From Rhizodiscina lignyota (taxonomy: Eukaryota; Ascomycota; Dothideomycetes; Aulographales; Rhizodiscinaceae): a stretch of DNA of 64,000 bases. Made by a program: the position numbers and the translations under genes. Below, piece after piece: positions 1-10,354 of this stretch (the first letter of the stretch is position 1; each line of letters opens with the position of its first letter). Under the pieces are notes generated by a model. The model ran no database searches and was not told where the DNA came from. It saw nothing but the letters and a program-made list of their open reading frames with translations. Location: the NCBI GenBank assembly GCA_010015805.1, contig ML978121.1, positions 1,984,001 to 2,048,000 of the forward strand. The letters run 5' to 3'.

Positions 1-411
1 CGAAAGCTTCAGAAGGAGAATATCCGGTCCATGCACATCAAAGAGAGCAGGGTGAGAGACTTTAATGCGTATGCTGAGTCATATTTCCGACGTACTGTCT
101 ATTTGGACAATTGTAAAAGCTGGTATCGGATCGGAGATCGTATCTTCGCATTATGGCCGGGCAGCACACTCCATGCTATCGAGACGTTTCGCAGTCCTCG
201 CTGGGAAGATTACGAGTACGAATACGATGCGCAGGACGAGAATCCTATCACGGCGAATCGACTTAGCTGGTTGGGTAATGGATGGTCGTCAATTCAACTT
301 GAGGAAGACGGAGACATGAGCTACTACATCGAGCCCGAGTTTGTTGACTTCCCAAGCGCGCCGTTGCCAGAGGACACCCCGAGGTGGAAGAAGGTTGCGT
401 TTACTTATTGA
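1..411 (+). CDS. Flavin-dependent monooxygenase, Baeyer-Villiger/StcW-like, C-terminal part
   Basis: Only the last coding stretch lies in the window. The frame is open from base 1 and ends at TGA 409-411, so the gene is cut by the window edge. The visible residues include a Cys-Lys-Ser-Trp-Tyr segment, an Ala-Leu-Trp-Pro-Gly-Ser-Thr-Leu segment and an Arg-Trp-Glu-Asp-Tyr segment. This is the conserved C-terminal block of fungal FAD/NADPH Baeyer-Villiger-type monooxygenases of the sterigmatocystin StcW kind. Those enzymes insert oxygen next to a ketone; the substrate here cannot be told because the Rossmann motifs are outside the window. No backbone synthase lies to the right, so there is no sign that it belongs to a secondary-metabolite cluster extending this way. 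Family assignment is fairly sure, substrate unknown. Confidence 0.75.
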   Translation, partial: RKLQKENIRSMHIKESRVRDFNAYAESYFRRTVYLDNCKSWYRIGDRIFALWPGSTLHAIETFRSPRWEDYEYEYDAQDENPITANRLSWLGNGWSSIQLEEDGDMSYYIEPEFVDFPSAPLPEDTPRWKKVAFTY

Positions 412-950
412 ACTTTCTGCGTTCCCGCATCTAGTCATTTCGTTGTTCATACGATAGCGGTGATTGTGTATGTGGCGGTCGAGAAGAAATAATGACATTA
501 TACAACTCCGAAGAAGTAACAGACAAAGTACTCTAGGTAATCGAGACGACGCCGTGACTTGTTCGCCCTATAACTTAAGAATGGATATAGTTATATGTGT
601 TGCACCAGAGACCTGCAAGGACGGCCCATACACATATCCGATGCATTTTCAAGTGAAGTCAGAGCTGCAGAAAGACAGTTGTAAAGTGAATGTGAAGTGA
701 AGTGAGTGTAGAGTGAAGTGAATATAGAGTGAAGTGAATATGAAGTGAAGTGAATAGAGTGACATGGGCATGGCACGTCGACGCGTCCGAAGTCGCGATT
801 CCCGAAGAAAGCCCGCACTACTCTTGCACACTGTTGAGCTTTAACATCATACACAATACACGTTTCTCCCCACAAACAAACAACAGAATTCCTCCGTTCT
901 GCCCAGCAAGATCATCATGGCGTGAGGTGCTCGCAATTGCTCGTCCCAAA
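412..950. other. Intergenic: monooxygenase 3' flank and YTH gene promoter
   Basis: No gene is supported here. The stretch holds a short GTGAA-type tandem repeat (separate entry). The frame of the YTH gene is open upstream to an ATG at 750, so a longer N-terminus is possible, but 951 has the better start context (AAA before ATG) and the upstream codons look random. Confidence 0.5.
681..762. repeat. Imperfect GTGAA tandem repeat
   Basis: About 80 bp made of degenerate copies of AGTGAAGTGAATATAG and its shorter core AGTGA. It lies about 190-270 bp before the YTH gene start, within the promoter. One strand is strongly purine-rich. Confidence 0.75.
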
Positions 951-3474
951 ATGTTTGGAGGCAATTTCGTGCCCAATGGCACGCAAAATGATGGCAATGG
1001 TAACTTTGGCTTCACTCAAGAATGGCTTCCCACACAAGTGCTTCCTTACGGATTTCCAGGCTGGGCTCCCTACAACCCGCAAATGAGCAATGACAGTGAA
1101 CAATCTGAGCAGTTTGGCCTCGTTGAGCAAGTACAGGACCACGAGGACGACGGCGAGGCAATCAATGTAGTTTGCTCGGCTCATGTTTCGAAGCGCTTTG
1201 CTAACGAGCTCGATATATTCAGGGCGGATCAAATGGCAATAGTAAAGCCCCTACGATAATACCAGGGCTTTCCACCAGCAGTCCTTCACTTACTTCTACC
1301 TACTCTCAAGCTGTTCCCTCGGTTCCATCCAATACTCTACCAACTTCAAGCACCCCACAACCAGACAACACTGAGAGGGCTGCACGTTTACGTGCGAAGT
1401 TGATGGCTATGAGGCCGAACAGTGCGGAGCCGGGTCCTCGGCGTGGAGAAGAACTTCCTAAGACCACTATGGCAGATGTGGAGAGTCTCATTGCCGAGGA
1501 ACGAGCAGTTGCGGACAAGGTACAACAATCTTCGCCTCCGTCCTCCGCAAATGCGATTACCACAGTACAACATCAGTTGGCACAAGCAGCGACGTCTATG
1601 TCTACAAATGGCACGCACGCCGCCGTGGAGACACCCCGAGAGCAAATCCAATCTACGGAATCCCAACAAAATGCGACGTTGACTTTAACTCCCGAGCAAA
1701 ATCCTTCTCCTTCTGCCAATATAGGCGTGCGACCACACTCCCCGGGCGACAAGGCTTCTGAGGACAAAGCTAGAAATGACCAAGATAACACTGCCCAGCC
1801 AAAATGGTATGACCATGCAAACAATACAGAAGTACACCATACCGAACGCTCAACTACTCCACTGGGAACACAAAATGCACTAGCTATCGTCCGTGGACGT
1901 AAGAATGAGAATGAAGCAGCACCTGACACAATCAATGACCAGTACTCTACTGTTAACAGAGACATACACTTGGAAGAGTCGGAGCTCCCACTCCGCAGCA
2001 GCGCTGCTCGCCACTCCCATCACTTTGATGATCTAGATGAATGGCTTGAAATTACGGGGTATCATGACCGCCAGTACAGAGAACGCTATATACGACGTCA
2101 CCGAGCTTTGGCAGAGTTGGAAGCGCGAAGAGCAGAGATCGAGGCCGAGTTCGATGCAGAAGGAGGTCCACATGCAACAGTTCACACACTCCCTGCGACA
2201 ATTTCCATGCCGCCTCCACCACGTCCAGTGTCAGTAAGCAGGACAACACTGCTGCCTTCGCCAATTTCACTAAGTCATAGTAATTCCAACGCGCAAGACG
2301 CTTCGAATGGCAACAAACGATATCTCTCACAGGACGACTTGTCTTCTCACTTTGAGCCTCCTGACAAGATTCAACGTATAGACACATCTAAGTCGACTGC
2401 AACAAATTTGTCTACCCCAAGCTCCAAGACGGTTGTTTCAAGAGATCTTCCGAGGTGAGTCTGCTTTATATCATGAGAGAGCGAATCTTACGGAGTTTAA
2501 ACGCAGTGATCATGATCTTCACACTCGCCGCTTCGATGATGATATCGATGTCCACCGCCCGCCGATCAACCGTCAGCGAGCACAAGACCGTGCGCGCAGT
2601 GGTAGTCCTATCTCGCATCGTGTGCCTAAGGCTCCCCGAAACTCGCATGGTCCTCTGGTGTCCAGAGAGCGTTCTCGTGGCAGCCATGAACCCGTGCTAG
2701 CTCGCGAAAGGCACGCCCGTGACGACCGCGACAGAGCAGGCGTGAACTCGTATCATCCTAGACCGGAGCGAAGCTTCAGCCGAGGCCGTTCGATTAGTGC
2801 TCGTGGTGGGTGCTCAAATCACGCTTCTCGAGACAACAGACACGGACATCCGCAACAAGGCAAGTACTGCTGGTCTTACTATCCTCATAATTACTATTAA
2901 ATATCATTTCATTTTTACCACATGGCCAGGCTCCTCAAGGAAATGGCGAAATTAACGACGTAGCACCTCGGTGCATGTTCATTTGCAGGCACGAGATACT
3001 TCATGATCAAATCATGGAATCATGACAACGTCGAAATTTCCCAACGGGACGGTATTTGGGCAACCCAGTTGTTGAATCAGGAGGTTTTCACCGAGGCGTT
3101 CAAAAGGTGTCGAAACGTCATTCTCATGTTTTCGGTTAACAAGAGCATGGCATTTCAAGGATATGTATGTTCTATTTTACTTCTATGTTCTTTGGAGCGA
3201 CCGCTGAGATGCAAAGGCCCGTATGGAATCTCTTCCCGGCACGGCACCCGACCCACCTTGGGTAAAAACACTCCTTTGGCCCTGTTCTCCCCCTTTCTAT
3301 ATTCGTTGGATCACGATTGCGGAAACACGTTTCAGCAAGGTCGGCCACTTGAAAAATTTGTGTAACGAAGGCGCTCCCGTCCTCATCGGCAGAGACGGAC
3401 AAGAAATTGACGAAACCTCCGGAGCTGCTTTGTGCGAACTTATCGACGACAGCAGAAGGTATCGAGGTGCCTAA
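951..3474 (+). CDS. YTH-domain RNA-binding protein (m6A-reader type)
   Basis: Five exons: 951-1130, 1223-2454, 2507-2859, 2989-3164, 3217-3474; 732 aa. The first 550 or so residues are low-complexity (Asn/Gly-rich start, Ser/Thr/Pro-rich middle, then an Arg/Ser/His-rich stretch). The C-terminal 150 residues are a YTH domain: it opens with GTRYFMIKSWN, continues through GIWATQ (a cage tryptophan) and ILMFSVNKSMAFQGY, and closes with HLKN and IGRDGQEI. YTH domains bind N6-methyladenosine in RNA or, in fission yeast Mmi1, a selective-removal motif; the C-terminal position and the close resemble the YTHDC1/Mmi1 type. Every junction restores frame. The third intron has a GC-AG donor (GCAAGT) and splits the first Gly codon of the domain. 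Start choice between 951 and 750 is uncertain. Confidence 0.88.
2860..2988 (+). other. GC-AG intron in the YTH gene
   Basis: Donor context AAG|GCAAGT and acceptor TTTGCAG. Removing 129 bp joins G to GC and gives the Gly of GTRYF, the expected YTH opening. No GT donor in this position gives a usable frame with this acceptor. Confidence 0.75.
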
Positions 3475-3828
3475 TACTCTCAACAGGCATGGAACCGGCC
3501 TTTCAGAAACACTTTCCCTGGTCCAAGTTTCATTCTGCGGTTTCATTTGTGTATTGCGAAGTCTTTGCAGGGATCATGGCAGCTTTACATTCGGCTGTAA
3601 AAGTTTTAATAATTCAAGAGTCATGGATATCACCTTTAGGATGCAGAAATCGACGAGCGGGATTTCTGGTTTGCTTCCAGATCACTTTCATTTGTTCCAA
3701 AACAGAAAAGTAAAAGTAGTTCATTTGAGCAATAACATGCCAAGCTTTTGATCCACTGTTGCCTGTTCCAGCTTGTGGGCTTTGAATGAGTGTTTGATTC
3801 GCCCTCGAAGAACATGAATTCCAGACTT
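3475..3828. other. Intergenic between convergent 3' ends
   Basis: Holds the 3' flanks of the YTH gene (+) and the P450 gene (-). No gene or repeat seen. Confidence 0.6.
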
Positions 3829-6800
3829 TCAGTCAAAGACGTCGCTGGTCCAGCGTTCCTGAACCTTGAGGTTCTTGAACCACTCCTCAATTTCTTCCTC
3901 GGACTTGTTCTCGCCCTTCTCCTTTAGCTTCTCAGCATAGAGCCGCTTGCTCACTTCCTTCACACCAGTTCCGAGCCTGCTGGACCCGCAGATGAAGACC
4001 TTGGCATTATTGCTAAAGACCTCAAACACGTTATCTTTCTCCGAGTACACTCTGTCCTGCGCGTACTTGCTGCCCTTGCTATCCTCGGGCTTGCGTGAGA
4101 AAGCGTAGAATACTTCGACCGCACCGAGCTTCTCCCATTCAGCGAGCTGATCCGCGTACAGCAAGTCGTGCTCCGGATCTCTACAACCGATGAAGAGCAG
4201 TGCGCGACCAAGCTTCTGGCCCCCCTTAATCTTCTCCGCTCGCTCTTCCACAAACGCGTGGAATGGGGCGATCCCAGTACCAGCACACACCATGACGATG
4301 GGGCGCTGGGGGTCGGAGGGCAGATGGAAGCTGTAATGGCTCTTCTTGATAGCGATCTGGGCCTTCTGGCCAGGTTCCAAGCGCTTCAGGTAATTCGTCG
4401 TGACGCCGAGGAAGTGCTTGTCCTTCGCGCCAGCCATTGGCACGTCAAGGACTTGGTACGTGATGCTTGCCAGACTAGGATCTACGAGCGGGGACGATGA
4501 GATGGAGTACTGGCGGATACGCATGTACGGTAAAAGTGACAGGAATAAGCCAAATGGGCACTGGATGAGCGGGTGCATCTCGAGAATGTCGAGCACGGAG
4601 AGCTTGCTATCGGCAGAGTTGGTGGCAAGTCCCTCGAGGGCTTTCTTAGTTGCATCGTCTTCAGTGAGATGCGTCATGGCCAGCATATTCTTTTTCGAGG
4701 CCGGAGAGCCCAATTCTACATAGGAGCTCAGAACGAGGGCTACTGGGGAGGTTTGGCCCACGGGTAAAGCGGTGTGGGAGCCTTCCTTAATGGTAATTTC
4801 AGTGTCCTGCACTTCGTGTCAGCTTTCCATACTTAATGTTCTTCAAGCCCCTCTACTCTGGTGGACATTCACTTACCCAGGCAAATCCAAATCTCTTTAG
4901 GACACGTTTTACTACCTGCGGAGTATTCAAAGGCAGAACGTTCAGATAGTCACCTGCCGTGTAGCTTGTTCCAGTGGGAAGTCGGAACGTAGCCGAACGA
5001 GCGTCACGTCCACCAGTTTTAGACAGTTCGGCGGTGCTCTCAACGACCGCCTCCGAGACGCTGTGCTTCAGGGCAGAGATTCTAGTTGGCGGGCTAATCT
5101 CCACGTTCAGGCCATTCAACTCGTCAGAGACAGACGTATCTTGAGAGCCGAGGCTAGGCCACAATTTCTCATCGATCCAGGCATCGAAGTCGTCGAACAC
5201 ACCACCAAGGGCCACATCACTCTCCCCACGTTCTGTCAGCCTTGTAGCGCTTTTGTCTTGTAGGGTCTTGTCGATGTACTTGGGGATTTTGTGAAATGTT
5301 GATACCCAATCGTGATGGCCGCATCCGAAGACAGCATACTTGACACCCTTGAATGAATCCGCATGACCGATCCACTCAACAAACTGAGCTGCGTTGTCGG
5401 CAGGCTCACCTTCGAAGCTTGCTGTGAGGATGATTACTGGCCGATCAGTAGGCAACTTGTCGACAGCAGAATCCAATGTAGCAACAGAAGGGGCGAATCC
5501 ACGTGCACCAGCCCTGCTAGCCAAAGTTTGAGCAAGGCCCTCGCACGTGCCAGTATTACTTCCGAAGAGGATAGTAATCGGCGTGCCAGACTTCTGTGTG
5601 GATGTTGCCTCAACTTTGTGGTCAGTCGCGCGTTCTGAGAAGGCACCTCCGTACAATCGTCTTTCAAGCTGGCTTCCAGTATGATCACCTCTGGGCGTGG
5701 CATACATGTAGAGGTCAGCAGGCTTGACCGTGAGTGTCTGCTTGATGTGCAGCTGGTAACCTGGATCGGCCAATCGCAACTCGAAATTTTGCAGGATCAT
5801 TGCGAGTGCAAGCACACCTTCCTGCCAAGCAAAGGGCCTTCCAATGCAGCCTCGTGGACCGGTGCCGAAGGGCTAGATACCTGTCAGCAAATGTTCAAAT
5901 GCACAGAAAACGTGCCGCATTCTACAGGCATCGCAGAAAGGAAATAGAGCTTACCTTCCACGATGAACCCGGCAACTTTTGGAAGTTTTCGTCGAGCATG
6001 CGCTCAGGCTTAAACTCATCTGCATCCTCGCCAAACACTGCCGGATCACGTTGGATCTTTTGCAGCAGACAAAAGACTTTGGAGCCATCGGGAATGAGAT
6101 ATTTGCCTCCACAGAGCGTCTCGTCGTGACCTTGCGAGGGTTCTCGAGAAAATCCAGGTGCTGTGGGCTCAAGACGGAGCGTCTCTCGGAGGCAGGCCTC
6201 AATGAACGGGAGCTTTTTCGTGTGCTCATATTTGACAGGTCCCGTACCGACAACGCTATCAACTTCTTGTTGAGCCCTGCGGTACGCTGACGGGTTCTTC
6301 AGTAAGTAGTATGTAGTGAAAGAGAGCATTCCGGCGGTCGTTTCATGTCCGGCGATTAAAAAGGTGATCATGTTGTTCATGATGTTCTCATCGGACAATT
6401 GCTCTCCAGTCTTGGGATCTTTGCCAATGACCATGGCGTTAAGCAGGTCCTTCTTGTCCGATGGGTTCTTCCGGCGACGGTCGAGCACTTCCTGCGCCAC
6501 TGAATGCATGAGGTTGATATCATCATTGTACTTTTTGTTAGCCTCCCGATAGAACATTTGTGCCACAGCTGGACGATTCTGCCTATTTCCGGACTCCACC
6601 AGGAAGTCAACCATGGCCTTCACAAACGGGTGCTGTTCCGTACGAGCTGAAGTAGACATTGCACGTTAGCTTAGTTTGAGGTCCTGAATTACACAGCTGC
6701 AGAACTCACCGAACGAATTGAATCGAGTGTCCAGTGCGCATATCGCAATTGAATCCAACGTGAGCCTGGTGAAATCGTCTGTGACGCTGATAGGCGTCCC

Positions 6801-7256
6801 TGGCCCATTCCTGGCCCACTTGAGGATGAGCTGCGCCTGTGTTTAGCAGCTGCTCTTCAATGGAATCATAGGTTTACATACCTGGCTAGCAATGTCGTAC
6901 ATTTCATCGAACATGTTTTGAATCGGAAGAGGCCCAAACGCGGGCAGCAGAGTTCGATGAGCAATCTCCCAGTCGTGCTCCCCGTGGAATGCCGTGAAGA
7001 GACCGGATCCTGCGCCATTCCTGACCTGCTTCAGAGCCGGTGCAATGCCTTTTCGAAAACGTTTGTCGTCGGTGAGCTCGCTGAACGGCTCAAAGCCCGC
7101 GACGAAGTATCTCCACTGTCCGCCGACACTGAGTTTGAAAATGGGGCCGTATTTGTCGGCGAGATGGCTGAACGAGTTGATTGTATTGTTCGGGTCAATA
7201 TCGAAGACGTTGCCAACAAATGGAAGGCCAGGCGGCCCAGGAATTTCTTCCGACAT
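3829..7256 (-). CDS. CYP505: Self-sufficient cytochrome P450/P450 reductase fusion (P450foxy, CYP505)
   Basis: Five exons on the minus strand: 7256-6882, 6836-6710, 6646-5955, 5872-4877, 4806-3829; 1055 aa, against about 1066 for Fusarium P450foxy. The N-terminal half is a P450: proline-rich hinge [12 protein letters not shown]-helix AGHETTAG, Glu-x-x-Arg in the K helix (ETLR) and heme loop [10 protein letters not shown] with its Cys ligand. The C-terminal half is a diflavin reductase: FMN-binding [10 protein letters not shown], then FAD motif RQYSISSSP and NADPH motif [14 protein letters not shown]. It is expected to hydroxylate fatty acids near the omega end without a separate reductase, at the ER or in the cytosol. 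A TATATAAT lies at 7381-7388, about 125 bp before the ATG. Looks intact. The family call is very sure; chain-length preference cannot be read. Confidence 0.95.
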
Positions 7257-8916
7257 CGTTGCTGCTGCTACGGAGATTGAGTGAGTTGCTTGAATTGAGA
7301 AGCAATTGAGGCTACAGAAGCTGGAATCGAGCAGAGCCTCCGACTGATGACTGAGAGGAAAGTACAAAGGGCAAGTAGCGATTATATACTTAGCCTTGCA
7401 GGAGCATGCAAGCTGGTCGGGAGTCGGGCTCGGACAGATTTCAAAAAGGTCGCGGAGGCCAGCCTGATATCTTGCTACTGATGCTAGCAGGAGCTGTACT
7501 ATGGAAGGAGCAACGGCCTGCGCGACTGCATTGTCGGCTAGGACGGTAGTTGTGGGTAGCACAGAAAGAGCATCCGGATGCGCGAGACAGGCAACTTCCA
7601 TGGCTTGACGCGAGCAGCTGCGGCCGAGTGAAGCTGTGCACCGCGGTCGAAATGGACTACAAACTCAACGTGTCGAAATGGAGCAATGAACGCCCTCGCA
7701 TGGACCGCGGCAAAAGTCGTGTGGCTGAAGGCTTTAAGAAAAGGGTGCAGATAACTAACGTCATCCCTCCGCACATCCCGTTAGGGCTCAGCTTGCGTGT
7801 TTGCCATTCGGTGTTCCCGATCATTTTTACGATCTTCCGCCGAGGGTCCGCATAGAACGCTACACCTGCAAATGGTACAGTTTCTTGTATCAAGCTTGGT
7901 ATGCCCATTGACATGAAGCTGGAATCTCCCTTTCCTTGTCTCGCTTCTGAGAGTTGCTCGAGTCTGCAAGCGCCCTGCTTACAAAAGGCTGAGTCACCGC
8001 GTGGGCAATCCTATTTGCGCCAGGCCAACACAGAATATGTTTGGGACACTTGCCAAAGTCGCCTTGGTGGACGGGAGATTTGACAACGTGAATTCCAATT
8101 CCTATCATTGGACTATTTGGACTGCGGCCGCCTCTGCCCCGGACGTGCATATTGACGCACATGCTTGCTCGCAGCTTAAAGTTGACCTCACGTATGTTCA
8201 CATGCTCTCAATAACCACGAGAAGACCACAGACTTTCAGCTACAGAAATAGCTGAGCATCTCCTATGAAGCTGGACTGTATCGCTACCGCTGTTGGGCTT
8301 CCACCACTCTTCTTTTCCGAGTAGGCTGCCTCTTTAGTGACTTGTACTGAAGATGGTTCGAACTTCGTCTCTCCACAATTTTTCTCGGTCAGCCACATGC
8401 CGACCCTGGCCCTGCCGGATGTATCCATTCAATGCTGCGTCTCCGAGGCTGAAATTGGGTAGCGGAGAAAATTCACCCCGCTATGACGGCTAGATTAATG
8501 ATATTGTTGCGCTCGTACTGCCTCGAAGCTCGATTACTGAAAACCAAATGTTAGCGCGAACTCGCTTAGAGGAAATCAGAGCGGACACAGGAGAAATACA
8601 TCTCGATATTATGAAATTGAAGCTATGCATTCTCGAGATTGAAGAAGACTTTTGGCAATTACAGTAGGCGAATTGGTGAATCGAAATCACCATTAGTAAG
8701 CTGTTAGAGACATATGCAAGACTGAGAGACTAGCTCGTAGCTGAAGGCGGAAGAAGGAAGGCACAGCACAGTAATGCTGCTTGAAGTCCTAAAGCTGAAA
8801 GAGATGCATTGAGAGGATCTTACCATTGAAAGGGCAAAAAGGAAGCGCTGTAAGGTTTCACATTGATGATTTCTCGAATGAGGCTCGATGACTTAAGCCT
8901 GCAGATAATGCCCACC
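7257..8916. other. Long intergenic gap between CYP505 and dynactin p27
   Basis: The left part is the CYP505 promoter, with a TATA-like TATATAAT at 7381-7388 read on the minus strand. No protein family is recognisable in the rest. A short plus-strand open stretch at 8494-8667 (ATG 8548) would encode 39 residues rich in Glu, Leu and Ile ending FWQLQ; it is too short to call and is described under findings. Confidence 0.55.
7381..7388 (-). promoter_or_regulatory. TATA-like element of CYP505
   Basis: TATATAAT on the minus strand, about 125 bp upstream of the ATG at 7256, a usual fungal position. Confidence 0.4.
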
Positions 8917-9627
8917 CTATTGCCATTTTGCCAAATTGCTTGGAACCAAACGTTGAAGGACATTGAGTTGCTTCTCGTGTCCCTTTGATTTGATGTCGAG
9001 AATGACCGGCGTGCTCTGTAGAGATTTGTTCAGTCTGCGCTGGTTGTTACCATAGATGACCGTGTAGTCAGGGACAGTTTCCCCTGGCGGCACCACCGAA
9101 CATGCACTTATTGTGCAATTCTGCAACAAAGTCAGACTCGTTGTTCTGAAACTTCATATAACTTAGGATATTGTTACCTTTCCGATTACTGATCCTGCTC
9201 CTAGCTTCACGTCAACATCGATGAGAGTATTTTCACCAATCTCAGCAGCCTCAACGATTGTGCCAGATTCGATGTTAACATTTTGACCAATTTTGATTAT
9301 CTCCGGCAGCTCGAGATCTCCTTCTGGGTCGTCCTGAGATAGATCTGACAGTCCAATGACGGCTTTCTCGGAAACTATACAGCCTGGGCCGATATCAACC
9401 GCAGAATAGGTAGATATTATCCTAGCGTGGGGGTGGATTACAGTCCCAGCGGCCACGCTGATTGTATGAATACCGGTTAACACCGCATGGTTCGCAATGA
9501 TGGCATTGGGATCCAACGAAGTAGGCGCTTTCGGTACGTTGGTGGAGGATCTTTTGGCGGTACTCGCACGATTGGACGAAGTGCCGGAGGTTGAAACGCG
9601 CTTTGCTTGAGAAGCTTGTTGGTCCAT
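8917..9627 (-). CDS. Dynactin subunit p27 (DCTN6-like)
   Basis: Two exons: 9627-9178 and 9120-8917; 217 aa. After a Ser/Thr-rich N-terminus of about 40 residues comes a left-handed beta-helix made of hexapeptide repeats (for example VIHPHARI, VNIESGTIVEAAEIGENTLI, KLGAGSVIG). It closes with a conserved VVPPGE and VIYGNNQRR segment that matches dynactin p27 and its p25 partner. p27 and p25 cap the pointed-end complex of dynactin and help dynein reach early endosomes in hyphae. The intron (GTAACA donor, TTGCAG acceptor) is phase 0 and rejoins the helix. Length and motif order fit the family. Assignment to p27 rather than p25 rests on the C-terminus and the Ser/Thr-rich start. Confidence 0.85.
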
Positions 9628-10354
9628 AATAAGCTTACTCTGTGGCGCGAACGGCTGGCAGTATGTACAGTATCGAATGTTCGACGGTCAATGCAAGGCA
9701 CAAACTGGCGTCACACTGCCCCGGTCACGGAGTACGGAGGTACGTTGCATGTTTAAAGTTGCCAAGGCGAGGTTAACGGCAGTCGCTAGTCTACTTCGGG
9801 GTTAGAATAGGATCCCAAATGTACCTTCGTAAGCTGGGTCTTTGCGACTACGCCCTGTCTGGCAGGTCAGCTTTCCACAAAGTGGCATTGCAATGCAAAT
9901 GGCCTTTATCCATTGGATTTGAAACTGGCACTTTGCAAGCTTCGGCGCTATTCCGCTCATGATCTACTGTGGCCTTCTCTTTTGGAGTATGAGGCCAGCA
10001 ATCGATGACATTACCAGGCTTACTCCCCGTCCCTCAATATGCACTCCGCCCCTGATTCCTCATATCTATTGCTTGGGCAATGAAAGTGAAGTTCGGCCCT
10101 GTATCTCTACTAAATATATTGTATACCATGTATTGCGGCTCACCCTCGACCGCGGTACATCGATATGCAAGCTCCCGGAGCGGCAATGCAATATCATGGG
10201 CGCTTTGTGCTCCGGTTCCCCTCCCTGATGAGACAAAGGAAGCGTGCTCTGGCGCATTCCTTAAGAACGGCTTAGCTGCATGTTTCCTTACCTCTAGCTC
10301 GTTCGTCTCTGCTTGCAAGCTTTCGTCACGTGTGAGCTAGGCATTCTTTGCAAG
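9628..10354. other. Divergent promoter region, dynactin p27 / carboxypeptidase
   Basis: No gene supported. It must contain the promoters of both flanking genes; I see no strong TATA or repeated element. Confidence 0.5.

Noticed and set aside
1-7256. Possible secondary-metabolite cluster (monooxygenase plus P450)
   Set aside because: CYP505 is a fatty-acid hydroxylase, the gene between is a YTH protein, and no PKS, NRPS, terpene synthase or pathway regulator is present.
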